A DNA stretch of 64,000 nucleotides. Origin: JBHIYN01 sp041984235 (GTDB taxonomy: Bacteria > Pseudomonadota > Gammaproteobacteria > Ga0077536). The stretch lies in the NCBI GenBank assembly GCA_041984235.1, contig JBHIYN010000011.1, positions 106,879 through 170,878 on the forward strand. The letters run 5' to 3'. Below are positions 53,083 to 61,757 of this stretch, piece by piece. The first letter of the stretch is position 1, and the number at the start of each line of letters is the position of its first letter. The translations under genes and the position numbers were made by a program. A model generated the notes under the pieces. The model was not told the origin of the DNA and made no database searches. It saw nothing but the letters and a program-made list of their open reading frames with translations.

Positions 53083-54367
53083 TCGCCGCGACCTCCTTAT
53101 GCTCCGGTTCGCTCTCGAGCGCGACGGTAACGCGGCCCATAAGGAGGTCCGACATGAGCCCATATTTTAGGTAACGCAGTGTATGTACTTCCCGCTGGAG
53201 GCTAAGGCGAGCCTCCGAGTCGACGTCCAGGCGTTCGGCAATTCGTTGTTGTTCCTTAACTTCGGGCCCTGGAGCAACCAGCGCCCTGACACTGGCCTGG
53301 CTGATGTTCTTCATGCTTCCACTTGTGCCGGTCGCAAGGTTCTCAATTTGCCGCCGGGTTGTGTGGATTTGCAGCGCCCAGTACAGATATCGGGGGTCAA
53401 TAACCTCTTGGTTCGCTCGGAGTCGAAGGGTCTTGTCCGACAACATGAGGTTGGGAGGTGCTTCCCGGACCTGACAGACCAATCCCACCAAGTCGACGGT
53501 ATTGGCGCGAGAAAGAAGGAGGTCTCCGTCTCTCAGCAGGTATCCCGCATTACGAAAGGCTGGATTCAGAACGACTTTGTTCTCGTGCGGTCGCAATCCG
53601 TCGGGGTGAACCGCGCCGACCTTTAGGACTCCCCACTGATCACTAGCCGCAGGAGTGTCGGGACACTCGGGGCTCTTGCCTGCGTCGATCCCGGAAAGGC
53701 ACTCGCCAATTGTCGGCGCGTCCCACTCCTTCGGAATCAAGCCCAGCGGCGATTCCTTGTAGAGCTGCGGTGCCTCCTCGCGTGGTGGACGGAGCTGGCC
53801 GTCCGCGGTCAAGCCTCGGGTGAAGAGGTCGTGCATCAGGCCGGCCTTGATCTGCTGCGCCTTGGCGATGAGTGCTTCAGTTTGCTCGATGGCCTCGTCG
53901 ACGGTCGTAAGGATCTCTGCGATTCGCTGTTGTGCGGGGGGCTCCGGGCAGTAGACCGGAAAATTGCGAAGCGTCGACCAAGAGCACCTAGGCATCTTGG
54001 TCCCTTCTTCCGTCCGGATCGCTTCGCTGAACACTGCATCCGATTGAAGAACGAAACTTGCAAATACGGGATCAACGCTTGCGGTCGGTCGGAGCACCAG
54101 GATATCTGTCGAACAGTACCCGTCGAAGGGGGCACGTATGCTCTTGCGGAGCCGAGGGCGGAGTTTCCCAAACAACACGTCACCTTCGCGGAAGACATTG
54201 TTGGTGCTGATTGAATGTTCTGCATCTACGAATCCAAGGAGCGTCGAGCCGCCAGATGGGAGGTGCTCAAGGCCAACGTAGGCCCTATTCGGGGCCTTCG
54301 ACGTAGTCGCTTTCTCAGTAGCCAGAGATACCACTTCGTCGAGCCGGGCGATGGGCGAATTAAGCAT
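53075..54367 (-). CDS. hsdS: Type I restriction specificity subunit S
   Basis: The 430-residue protein has two target-recognition-domain-like halves with the conserved helical spacers (PEPPAQQRIAEILTTVDEAIEQTEALIAKAQQIKAGLMHDLFTRG and VKEQQRIAERLDVDSEARLSLQ). It sets the DNA sequence read by the complex; the site cannot be predicted. The ATG at 54367 is used, overlapping the hsdM stop by 8 bp. A TTG 6 bp earlier is possible. Confidence 0.9.
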   Translation of the reverse strand: MLNSPIARLDEVVSLATEKATTSKAPNRAYVGLEHLPSGGSTLLGFVDAEHSISTNNVFREGDVLFGKLRPRLRKSIRAPFDGYCSTDILVLRPTASVDPVFASFVLQSDAVFSEAIRTEEGTKMPRCSWSTLRNFPVYCPEPPAQQRIAEILTTVDEAIEQTEALIAKAQQIKAGLMHDLFTRGLTADGQLRPPREEAPQLYKESPLGLIPKEWDAPTIGECLSGIDAGKSPECPDTPAASDQWGVLKVGAVHPDGLRPHENKVVLNPAFRNAGYLLRDGDLLLSRANTVDLVGLVCQVREAPPNLMLSDKTLRLRANQEVIDPRYLYWALQIHTTRRQIENLATGTSGSMKNISQASVRALVAPGPEVKEQQRIAERLDVDSEARLSLQREVHTLRYLKYGLMSDLLMGRVTVALESEPEHKEVAANV

Positions 54368-57029
54368 AGCCAAGCTCCTCGAGGAACCCCTTCAGCTTGG
54401 CCGTCGCCGCATTGCGGCGTTGCTCGATATCCGTCGCGGTCGTCGCGTACTTGGTGTGGAGGTTCTCGAGTGCAACGACGCACGCCCGTTGGTCCGCGCG
54501 CAGGTACGACTCGTAGGTCTGCACGAGCAACCGATGCAATCGGTCGATGATGACCTTCCGCGCTTTGTCGCGGTCGATCTTCTTGCGTGCAGCCTCGACC
54601 AGCTCGTCCTGCTTCTTCTCAGTGGCGCGCAGCTCCCCCTTGAGCTGCTTAGCTTCGTCCTCCAAGACCTTGTGGCGTTCCAGGCGGGCCTCGCGGCCCC
54701 GGGCCCGCTCCAGGGTTTCGCGGCCATCCTGCATTCGCTGGCGGATCGCCTCGACACGCTCCGAGGTGAAGTTGGCGTTCGTCGCTAGGTCCAGGATGAC
54801 CTGTCCGGCACTGAAGTTCGCTTCCTTCATTGACATGCCGCGGGTGACGTCGCCCTTCTTCACGCCACCAGGCAGGGCGCCAGCGACCTTCATCTCGGCG
54901 AACAGGTCGGATGCCAGGGCCTTCAGCTCCTTGAGCGTTGTTTTCCAGGTGGCATTCAGTTCCTTTAGCTCGTCTTTGAGCGCCTTGACCTGGTCACCGG
55001 GGAGCACACCGACATCGTCCTCGTCCTCGTAGTCCTCTTCATCGGCTGCAGCGAAGAGCGCGGTAAGCTCGGCCAGACGGATACGCTTCTGTTCCATCTC
55101 GGCGAGCACTTCCGGGAACTGGCTCTCCAGAATGTCAGCGTCCGGAATGAGCTCCGGTCCCCAGCCACTCGCAGCGATCGACTTGAGGTCTGCTTTCAGT
55201 TCGTCGACGTAGCGGGCGAAAGCGCCGCGGATCTGGTGGCCGGTGAGTAGCGTGCTGCCGGCGAAGGCCTGGTCGATGGACGCGAGCAGGCTGCGGCGCA
55301 GCGCGTAAACGTTGCCCTTCTTCCCGTTATCGGGCGCAAGCGCCTCGATGGCCGGCAGGTGCTTGCCCCACCACGCTTCGAGCGTCTCGAGGAAGGCTTC
55401 GTGTGCGGCCGCAACGCTCTTGTCGTCGTTCACAATGTCGGCCAAAGCGCGGCGATCGGTGACCTCGGGCGTGAAGTCCAGGTAGGCGCATTCGCCATGC
55501 CGGGGCTGGAAACACCGGGTACGGAGGTCGGGGTAATTGGCCCAGAAATGCTCGAGAGTGTCGACCTCGCTCGTGGGCACGCCGCCGTGGAGGTGGGCGC
55601 GCACGTCGTGCGGCTCCGGCGGAGGGGCGTTGTCCACGTAGCGGCGGATGTTGCAGTTGAACTCCTCGCCCGCGATCTCCTCCACGGGCACGCGCCGCGC
55701 ATACCGGGGCAGCTCATCGCGCTCGCCGGTGGTGAGCGTCCGGTAAGCGTGGACGATGCGGGAAATGTCCTCGGCGCGTAGGAAATTCTGCGCCTTGCCC
55801 TCGCGGTAGTCACGGTCCGCGTTGATGAACACGACGTGCTTGCGGTCTGGTGCGCCCTTCTTGTTGAGCACCAGAACGCAGGCGGGGATACCGGTGCCGT
55901 AGAACAGACCGGCCGGCAATCCGATGATCGCTTCGAGCCAGCCCCGCTCGATGAAGTGTCGCCGGGCCTCTCGCTCCTCGCCTCCGCGGAACAGGACGCC
56001 GTGGGGCATCACGGTGGCCATCTTGCCGTCGCCCTTTAACACGGCGATCATGTGCTGCACGAACATGAGATCGGCCTTCTTGCCCTTCTCGGGCAGCCAG
56101 ACGGCGAAGCGACCGGGGTAGACGATGCCCTTTCTGATGTAGTTCTGGCTGAAGGGAGGATTCGCGAGGACGCGGTCGTAACGCCTGAGCTCGTTGTTTT
56201 CGTCCTTGTGCTGCGGCTGACGGATGGTGTCCTCCTGCCGGATGTCGGCATGGGCGATGCCGTGCAGGAGCATGTTCATCTTGCAGATGGACCAGGTCGT
56301 GCCGATGCTTTCCTGCCCCGCGAGGGACAGGTCTCGCGGGTCGCCGCCGATCTCGCGGATGTAGTCGCGGGTCTGGATCAGCATCCCGCCCGAGCCGCAG
56401 GTGGGGTCGTAGACGCTCATGCCTGGCTGCGGCTCGACGACTTCGACCAGCGTCCGCACCACCTCGGCGGGCGTGTAGAACTCTCCCGCCTTCTTTCCCG
56501 CAGAGTCGGCGAAGTACTTGATCAGGTACTCGTAGGCGGCGCCGAGCAGGTCCGGGAACTCGAAGTTTTCGTCGCGCAGCGGGATCTTCTCGAAGTTCTG
56601 GACGAAATTGGCCAGCGTATCGTCATCGAGGGTGCGCTGGCCGATCTTGCGGTTAAAGTTGATGTGCTTGAGGACATCCTGGAGCGCGTCGACGTTGGCG
56701 TCTTCCAGCGCCTCCAGTGCCTTGTTGAGGGCGGTGCCGACGTTGGTCTTGATGTGGCGAATTTTCGACCAGTGAGCCTCCTCGGGGACGAAGAAGGTGT
56801 ACTTGTCCGGGTTGACGAGCTGGGTGGCGATGACATCGTCGGCCATGCCTTTCGCCTTGAGCTCCATGCCGAGCTGCTCACGTTCCTGGTCGAAGAGGTC
56901 GGAGAGCCGCTTCAGGAACAGCATCCCGAAGATGTACTCCTTGTACTCCGAGGCATCCATGTTCCCGCGCAGGTCGTCGCAGGCGCGGAACAGCAGGCTG
57001 GAGAGCTGGCTTAAGGTGAGCTTGGTCAT
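54360..57029 (-). CDS. hsdM: Type I restriction N6-adenine methyltransferase with long C-terminal extension
   Basis: The 889-residue protein has the N-terminal helical domain and the methylase core with GEFYTP (182-187), the SAM site DPTCGSGG (208-215) and NPPF (290-293). It ends in about 380 extra residues, longer than the usual 500-550. The C-terminus contains heptad-rich helices (LERARGREARLERHKVLEDEAKQLKGELRATEKKQDELVEAARKK), likely a coiled coil. The start ATG is 57029. The first gene of the seven-gene operon. Confidence 0.95.
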   Translation of the reverse strand: MTKLTLSQLSSLLFRACDDLRGNMDASEYKEYIFGMLFLKRLSDLFDQEREQLGMELKAKGMADDVIATQLVNPDKYTFFVPEEAHWSKIRHIKTNVGTALNKALEALEDANVDALQDVLKHINFNRKIGQRTLDDDTLANFVQNFEKIPLRDENFEFPDLLGAAYEYLIKYFADSAGKKAGEFYTPAEVVRTLVEVVEPQPGMSVYDPTCGSGGMLIQTRDYIREIGGDPRDLSLAGQESIGTTWSICKMNMLLHGIAHADIRQEDTIRQPQHKDENNELRRYDRVLANPPFSQNYIRKGIVYPGRFAVWLPEKGKKADLMFVQHMIAVLKGDGKMATVMPHGVLFRGGEEREARRHFIERGWLEAIIGLPAGLFYGTGIPACVLVLNKKGAPDRKHVVFINADRDYREGKAQNFLRAEDISRIVHAYRTLTTGERDELPRYARRVPVEEIAGEEFNCNIRRYVDNAPPPEPHDVRAHLHGGVPTSEVDTLEHFWANYPDLRTRCFQPRHGECAYLDFTPEVTDRRALADIVNDDKSVAAAHEAFLETLEAWWGKHLPAIEALAPDNGKKGNVYALRRSLLASIDQAFAGSTLLTGHQIRGAFARYVDELKADLKSIAASGWGPELIPDADILESQFPEVLAEMEQKRIRLAELTALFAAADEEDYEDEDDVGVLPGDQVKALKDELKELNATWKTTLKELKALASDLFAEMKVAGALPGGVKKGDVTRGMSMKEANFSAGQVILDLATNANFTSERVEAIRQRMQDGRETLERARGREARLERHKVLEDEAKQLKGELRATEKKQDELVEAARKKIDRDKARKVIIDRLHRLLVQTYESYLRADQRACVVALENLHTKYATTATDIEQRRNAATAKLKGFLEELGYA

Positions 57030-57345
57030 CAGGCGGGTCCCTTCGGTGCGACCCCGAAGTGGGCTGGTTCGGCGCCCCTCGGGTTATCCACGGCTGCACC
57101 GTCGCCGAGGTCGATGGTGGATGTGGACTCGGTCATATCACGGCAATCCGGCCACGTCCGTGGTGGCCGTGCTCGCTCAATGCCTGTCAGGACTCCGAAT
57201 ATACTAAGACGTCCAAGCGCATCCAAAGGGCCCGCGGCGGTGCGGCATATTGAGTGCACCCGATGGTGGTAGGGCGGCTATAGGGGCAGCCGGCGTCCAC
57301 TGGAGCTTCCGGCGTACCCCAGAGGCGGAGGGACGAGCGATACCG
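57030..57345. other. Divergent intergenic region with hsdM promoter and dyad
   Basis: On the minus strand TTGGAT (57221-57226) and TATATT (57198-57203) lie 17 bp apart, the clearest promoter of the restriction operon, leaving a leader of about 160 bases. In that leader lies an inverted repeat, GGCCAC - 7 bp - GTGGCC (57150-57168), a possible operator. A TGTCAG-type stretch separates it from the plus-strand gene. No gene is seen in the gap. Confidence 0.6.
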
Positions 57346-58521
57346 ATGAGCGAATTTGAAGCTCTCACCTGGGTGCTCGAGCCGTGGTTCGACGCGCTAC
57401 TGAAGGATATACCGGCGGAAGTTCGCGCCCGCATCCTTCGCGAAATCCGCCCGATACCATGGGACGAGCTGTCGCCAGAGCAGCGGCGGGCCTGGGCGTA
57501 CCAGTGGGATTACAAGCACGACCCGGCGATGGAGGACGAACGAAATCGTCAGTGGGAGTTCTTCGTCAAGCACGAGGAGCTTCAGGAGAAGATTCTCGAA
57601 TGGGAGGCGATGGAGACGCGGACTGCGGGTGACCTGGCGTCCAAGGAGAAGCGACTGGCGGAACTTCGCAGCGAGCTCCATCGCATGGACTTCGCGTTTC
57701 AGAGCGTGGCCGGGGAATACGTACCGCCTCGTCCTGAGCTTCCCGACGGCGACGAAGCGGACACGCCGCCCGTTCGATATCTGCCCTATCCAAAGGCACT
57801 GCACCTGCTGCACGAGCGGCTTGAGGCTTCCCCCGAGGAGCTTGCGGCGTGGATTTTCTATGGACCTCAGGGTGGCGGACTGGCCGCATACAGGAACGCG
57901 AATGAGCTCCGCCCGGCGCCGCGGTTCCATTTCGAGATTATGGAGGGGGGCGACTATCTCGAGTTGATGATGTCGTGTTGGCTCGTGGAATCGGATGTCC
58001 GAACGTTCGAGCCGGCGGAGCGATATATTTTGGGCAAGGCACTCATTGAACGTTGGAGTGCGACGCCAGGCATCCGTGCCGAAGCCTACATTCGGGCCAA
58101 GATCGCCGAATCGCGCCTGGGGGATCTACATCCTCTCTTTGGCATCACCCAAGGCTCCGATCCGGAGGATGGCGAGTTGCCCCCTCTCGAAGAAGCCCTC
58201 TTCTCCCTTACCGAGATTGAAAGGATCGAGGCCGGGGACTTTGGCGCGTCTCAGTCCGATGTCAGCGCAGCATCCGAGAGCGCGCTGTCGGTTGGTAGCC
58301 CAGAGTGGCGGTCAGCGCGGGCTCGCGATGCCGCGAATGCGCGACACGACAAACCCGGCGGCAGCCGTGAGAAGCGCAAGCGGCTGATCGAGATATGGGA
58401 ATCGGGCAAGTACGACACGAAGGATCGGTGCGCAGAAGAAGAATGCAGGGCGCTGAACATGACGCAAGCGGGTGCTCGCAACATATTGAAAGGACTGCCG
58501 AAACCCAAGAGAGAGAGGTGA
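57346..58521 (+). CDS. Uncharacterised island protein
   Basis: The 391-residue protein is acidic in the N-terminal half with many W and E residues (LTWVLEPWFDALLKDIPAEVRARILREIRPIPWDEL), and has a helical coiled segment near 80-120. The C-terminus (KRLIEIWESGKYDTKDRCAEEECRALNMTQAGARNILKG) looks like a small HTH-type motif. I choose the ATG at 57346; an open TTG 96 bp upstream would add unlikely residues. It is divergent from the restriction operon and may regulate or counter it; I do not recognise the family. Confidence 0.55.
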   Translation: MSEFEALTWVLEPWFDALLKDIPAEVRARILREIRPIPWDELSPEQRRAWAYQWDYKHDPAMEDERNRQWEFFVKHEELQEKILEWEAMETRTAGDLASKEKRLAELRSELHRMDFAFQSVAGEYVPPRPELPDGDEADTPPVRYLPYPKALHLLHERLEASPEELAAWIFYGPQGGGLAAYRNANELRPAPRFHFEIMEGGDYLELMMSCWLVESDVRTFEPAERYILGKALIERWSATPGIRAEAYIRAKIAESRLGDLHPLFGITQGSDPEDGELPPLEEALFSLTEIERIEAGDFGASQSDVSAASESALSVGSPEWRSARARDAANARHDKPGGSREKRKRLIEIWESGKYDTKDRCAEEECRALNMTQAGARNILKGLPKPKRER

Positions 58522-58524
58522 ATC

Positions 58525-58556
58525 CTGCTAAGCAGGCGCTATCTCTTGCTTAGCAG
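58525..58556. promoter_or_regulatory. Paired palindromes before the AlpA gene
   Basis: CTGCTAAGCA and its complement TGCTTAGCAG are perfect 10-bp inverted repeats 12 bp apart, and each half is itself nearly palindromic. They begin 4 bp after the preceding stop and 72 bp before alpA. They could be a pair of operators or a hairpin. Confidence 0.5.
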
Positions 58557-58627
58557 CATGCATTCCCGGACGGATGTTCAGGTACAAAGATCCGTGACCG
58601 TGTTTCAACGCCTCACGGAGGCTCAAC

Positions 58628-58870
58628 ATGGTCAATACCATCCTTCGTCTGCCGGCAGTGCTCCGGGAACGTGGGCGCTCGCGTAGCGCGCACTACCTCG
58701 ACATCCGTGCCGGGCTATTCACCCGCCCGATTGCCATCGGACTCAGGTCGGTCGGCTGGCCGGCCAGCGAGGTCGCTGCGCTGAACGCGGCGCGTATCGC
58801 CGGCAAGAGCGACGACGAGATTCGCGAGCTCGTCAGGGCCCTGGAAGCACAGCGCAAGCGGGCCGAGTAG
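58628..58870 (+). CDS. AlpA-type phage regulatory protein
   Basis: The 80-residue protein has RLPAVLRERGRSRSAHYLDIRAGLFTRPIAIGLRSVGWPASEV, the standard AlpA MerR-like DNA-binding motif. AlpA proteins control integrase or excision genes in P4-type and related islands. The ATG has a good GGAGG site upstream. It precedes an HTH protein and the right recombinase. Confidence 0.9.
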   Translation: MVNTILRLPAVLRERGRSRSAHYLDIRAGLFTRPIAIGLRSVGWPASEVAALNAARIAGKSDDEIRELVRALEAQRKRAE

Positions 58871-58922
58871 TGGAGGCCGTGTTCGGCGATGCGGCAGCCC
58901 CGCTGCATGACGGGCTTGGGTG

Positions 58923-59366
58923 ATGGGCGCCCGATATCCCAGCCCGCAGCGAGTGAAGACTCACCGCACCTACTCGATCCCCGAGGCCGCGGAGCTGCTC
59001 GGGAAGCACCCAAATACGGTCAGGAACTGGACCCGCGACGGGCTCCCCTTGATCGACGGTCGCAGGCCGCACCTGGTTCTCGGGCGGGAACTCAAGGCCT
59101 ATCTAAAGCGGAAGAGGCAGGCGAGGAAGAGGCCGTGCCCCGCGGGGCAGCTCTACTGTATGCGATGCCGGGAACCACGAGCGCCGGCTGGCGCAATGGC
59201 CGACTACGAGGCCGTATCACCCACGACTGGCAACCTGATCGCCCTGTGTAGCGTCTGCGGGACGGTCATGTACCGCCGGGCCCGTTTCGCCGATCTGGAG
59301 CGCATTTGTCGCAATCTCGAGCTCGCGTTCACGGAGGGATCGCCGCGTGTAGGCGATGGCGCATGA
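58923..59366 (+). CDS. HTH protein with zinc-ribbon-like cysteines
   Basis: The 147-residue protein has an N-terminal MerR/excisionase-like HTH (YSIPEAAELLGKHPNTVRNWTRDGLPLIDGRRP) and a C-terminal four-cysteine part (YCMRCREP and ALCSVCGTVM), likely zinc-bound. It lies between AlpA and the recombinase and could direct excision. The ATG at 58923 follows a GTG at 58920, both usable. Confidence 0.7.
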   Translation: MGARYPSPQRVKTHRTYSIPEAAELLGKHPNTVRNWTRDGLPLIDGRRPHLVLGRELKAYLKRKRQARKRPCPAGQLYCMRCREPRAPAGAMADYEAVSPTTGNLIALCSVCGTVMYRRARFADLERICRNLELAFTEGSPRVGDGA

Positions 59367-59500
59367 CCCATCGTGAATTGTCGGTTGCGGTCCCGTGATA
59401 CAGGGAGATTATCAACGACCAGTTCGCGGCGCCCGAGTTTGTGCTCGACGCGGCAGCCAAGCCCGCCTGTGGCGAGACCGTCGGGGACGACCCAAGCGTA

Positions 59501-59539
59501 TCGCTACAGGCGGTACCCCAGGGCAACCGCCTGTAGCGA
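59501..59539. other. Long perfect inverted repeat before the right recombinase
   Basis: TCGCTACAGGCGGT and ACCGCCTGTAGCGA form a 14-bp perfect stem with an 11-base loop. No T-tract follows, so a plain terminator is not clear. It could be a recombination site, an operator or an mRNA hairpin. It lies 98 bp before the recombinase ATG; the rest of 59367-59637 has only short frames, one of which (about 59404-59535) reads like a protein fragment without a start. Confidence 0.6.
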
Positions 59540-59637
59540 CCGTTCACCCGTGTGGCGCCGTCGAGCACTCGTGGCGCGTGCCCAAAGCCGTTGGCGCTAA
59601 TAGTCCACCAGCCGAGCCGAGTAGGGAGATTTTCAAT

Positions 59638-60744
59638 ATGGGCACCCATAATCCCGACAACGAACGAGTCAAACGCGCCTACTTCACGTATCTGAAGGAA
59701 GCGCAACGGAAAAGCGAGCAGACAATCGATTCGGTCGCCCAGGCGCTTGCCCGCTTCGAGGGCTATACGAGGCATCGGGACTTCAAGGCCTTCCATATCG
59801 AGCAAGCCATCGGATTCAAGCGGTCGCTCTCGGCAATGGTGGCTGGTCGCAGTGGCAAACGATTGGCTATTGCGACGCAGCATGGAACCTTGATTCACCT
59901 GCGGGCGTTCTTTCGTTGGCTGGCGCGCGAACCGGGCTACAAGTCTCGTATCCACTACGCGGACGCCGACTATTTCAACCTGTCCGAGAAGGAGGCACGG
60001 GTTGCCACGGCCCGCCGCGAGGCGGCTACGCCGACGCTAGAGCAGGTCCGGCACGTCCTCTCGCGGATGCCCTTTGAGACTGACCTCGAGCTCAGGAATC
60101 GCGCGGTGGTGGCGTTCGTGCTGTTGACTGGCGCACGAGACGGGGCCGTGGCCTCATTCAAACTTAGGCATCTCAATTTGCTCGACGGCTATGCGGAGCA
60201 GGATGCCCGCGAAGTGAAGACCAAGGCGAGCAAGACTTTCACGACCTGGTTTTTCCCGGTCGGTGACGAGGTTCGCGCCATCGTCGAAGATTGGGTCGCC
60301 CACCTTCGGAACGACAGTCTCTGGAGTGAGGACGACCCGCTGTTTCCTGCGACCCAGGTCGGGTTGGATCAAGGGCGCCGCTTCGCGGCTCAAGGGCTAG
60401 CCCGAAAGCACTGGAGCGGGGCTTCCGCGATTCGAGGGATTTTCAAGGCGGCGTGCGCCAACGCTGGATTACCGTATTTCCACCCGCACAGCATCCGGCG
60501 GACGCTGGCGCAGCTCGGCCAGCGAGTCTGTAAGACGCCGGAGCAGTACAAAGCGTGGAGTCAGAATCTGGGGCATGAGGACGTCCTGACCACGTTCAAC
60601 AGCTACGGCACGGTCTCCCGGGGACGCCAGAGCGAGATCATGCGTGAACTCGGTGCGGTACAAGAAGACAATGCTTCCCCGCTCGATGAACTCGCCGAGG
60701 TTCTTCTGCGGCGGATGAAAGAGGCGGATTCGCGGCGGTCATGA
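59638..60744 (+). CDS. Tyrosine recombinase (right-end integrase)
   Basis: The 368-residue protein has a core-binding-like N-terminus (LKEAQRKSEQTIDSVAQALARF) and catalytic residues in LTGARDGAVASF (Arg), HPHSIRRTLAQLG (HxxR) and LGHEDVLTTFNSY (His and Tyr). It differs from the left P4-type integrase in lacking the DUF4102 arm domain. The ATG has an AGGGAG site 9 bp upstream. It sits 112 bp from the right attachment site. Confidence 0.85.
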   Translation: MGTHNPDNERVKRAYFTYLKEAQRKSEQTIDSVAQALARFEGYTRHRDFKAFHIEQAIGFKRSLSAMVAGRSGKRLAIATQHGTLIHLRAFFRWLAREPGYKSRIHYADADYFNLSEKEARVATARREAATPTLEQVRHVLSRMPFETDLELRNRAVVAFVLLTGARDGAVASFKLRHLNLLDGYAEQDAREVKTKASKTFTTWFFPVGDEVRAIVEDWVAHLRNDSLWSEDDPLFPATQVGLDQGRRFAAQGLARKHWSGASAIRGIFKAACANAGLPYFHPHSIRRTLAQLGQRVCKTPEQYKAWSQNLGHEDVLTTFNSYGTVSRGRQSEIMRELGAVQEDNASPLDELAEVLLRRMKEADSRRS

Positions 60745-60780
60745 GTGATAGCAGCCGGGTTCGGGTATAGGGAGCCCACC

Positions 60781-60801
60781 GGGGGTACATGCGGGGGTAC
60801 A
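60781..60801 (+). repeat. Arm-like GGGGGTACA repeats beside the right attachment site
   Basis: Two direct copies of GGGGGTACA start at 60781 and 60793, 12 bp apart, echoing GGGGTACA and GGGGGTA at the left end (41770-41818). They fit integrase arm sites on both sides of the element. Confidence 0.5.
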
Positions 60802-60856
60802 AGGCGTTCTTGGAAAGTCGGTCTAGTAAGTTCGTCAGGCAGTTACGGCGTTTCGG

Positions 60857-60876
60857 CGAGTCCCGCAGCCGCACCA
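60857..60876 (+). other. Right attachment site (attR)
   Basis: CGAGTCCCGCAGCCG matches the tRNA 3' end exactly for 15 bp, then lacks one G before CACCA. Outside it the sequence differs from the tRNA. It gives the right boundary of the island. Confidence 0.7.
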
Positions 60877-60989
60877 ATAATCAGAAGGTCAGGCAATCCG
60901 GATCAATTGCGAATGCGTCGTTCCACCAGCATTCCATGCGTGGTGGCTACGACGTCCCCAACGTGCTCAAACTGTCCTTCGCAAGTCGT

Positions 60990-61005
60990 TATAACATAAG
61001 TTATA
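60990..61005. promoter_or_regulatory. AT-rich dyad upstream of the toxin-antitoxin pair
   Basis: TATAAC-ATAA-GTTATA is a 6-bp inverted repeat, about 115 bp before the antitoxin ATG. Antitoxins of the AbrB type often bind such palindromes over their own promoter. The rest of 60745-61119 holds only the arm repeats and attR. Confidence 0.45.
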
Positions 61006-61119
61006 CTACCGGCAGAACGCACCAGAACCAGCCGAATTCCCCCATCGGATAACGGCGTGACCGAAAGATTGTAGGTACGACGAGTCGCGGGTAGCGAACG
61101 GGCTTTGAGGAGTAGTTTG

Positions 61120-61344
61120 ATGGCAGCGTTGAAAATTCGAAAAATCGGAAATTCGGTTGGCGTGATTCTCCCGCGAGAAATTCTGGAATCCTTGAGCGTT
61201 GGGGAAGGGGATACGCTCTTCACTTCAACCACCGATGCGGGCGTTCAGTTGTCTCCGTTCGATCCGGAATTCGACTCTGCGATGAAAGCGTTTGAGGTTA
61301 CTCGACGTAAGTACCGGAATGCGTTTCGCGAACTCGCTAAATGA
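61120..61344 (+). CDS. AbrB/MazE-type antitoxin
   Basis: The 74-residue protein has a swapped-hairpin AbrB domain (LKIRKIGNSVGVILPREILESLSVGEGD) and a C-terminal tail for toxin binding. The ATG at 61120 has TGAGGAG before it; an in-frame TTG upstream is unlikely. Its stop overlaps the Doc start (ATGA). Confidence 0.85.
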   Translation: MAALKIRKIGNSVGVILPREILESLSVGEGDTLFTSTTDAGVQLSPFDPEFDSAMKAFEVTRRKYRNAFRELAK

Positions 61345-61757
61345 CCGTTGCTTGGCTCAACGCAAAAATTATCAAGGCGATCCACTTTCAGTTGCTAGGT
61401 GAGCACGGCGGAGTTCACGGCGTTAACGACGACAATCTTGAAGCCAGCCTTGCGCGTCCACGACATTTGCAAGTTTACGCCGCGCAATCGCCGTCCATTC
61501 CAACGTTGGCTGCTTCTTATGCATACGGGTTTGCGAGGAACCATTGCTTCGCGGACGGCAACAAGCGAATTGCCCTGGCCGCTACGGACGTCTTTCTCCG
61601 TCTCAATGGGTATGAGCTAACGGCCTCTGAAACAGAAGCCGTGTACGTATTTCGTGAATTGGCAGCTGGAAACCTCACTCTGGAAGAGATCGACCTTTGG
61701 GTGGCCGCCAACACGCAACCCTTAAGCCGTCCCGAATCAACGACGGGTGATATGTAG
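61341..61757 (+). CDS. doc: Doc/Fic-type toxin
   Basis: The 138-residue protein has HCFADGNKRIAL, the Doc variant of the Fic motif HxFx(D/N)GNKR that phosphorylates elongation factor Tu, plus a helical AASYAYGF. It is coupled to the AbrB-type antitoxin. The pair lies just outside the right attachment site, in lower-GC DNA. Confidence 0.85.
   Translation: MTVAWLNAKIIKAIHFQLLGEHGGVHGVNDDNLEASLARPRHLQVYAAQSPSIPTLAASYAYGFARNHCFADGNKRIALAATDVFLRLNGYELTASETEAVYVFRELAAGNLTLEEIDLWVAANTQPLSRPESTTGDM

Larger units (their letters stand above)
41644..60876. mobile_element. Genomic island integrated at tRNA-Thr(TGT)
   Basis: The island is bounded by a 15-bp direct repeat, CGAGTCCCGCAGCCG, at 41644-41658 (tRNA 3' end) and 60857-60871. 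It has a P4-type integrase next to the tRNA, a second tyrosine recombinase at the right edge, GGGGTA arm-like repeats at both ends, an AlpA regulator and an IS remnant. The interior is lower in GC than the flanks and carries a type I restriction system and other defence-like genes. About 19.2 kb. Confidence is high for the left edge, moderate for the right. Confidence 0.8.

Noticed and set aside
60903..61232. A minus-strand frame of 109 codons next to attR
   Set aside because: It lies opposite the AbrB-type antitoxin and its promoter and has no ribosome site or domain.
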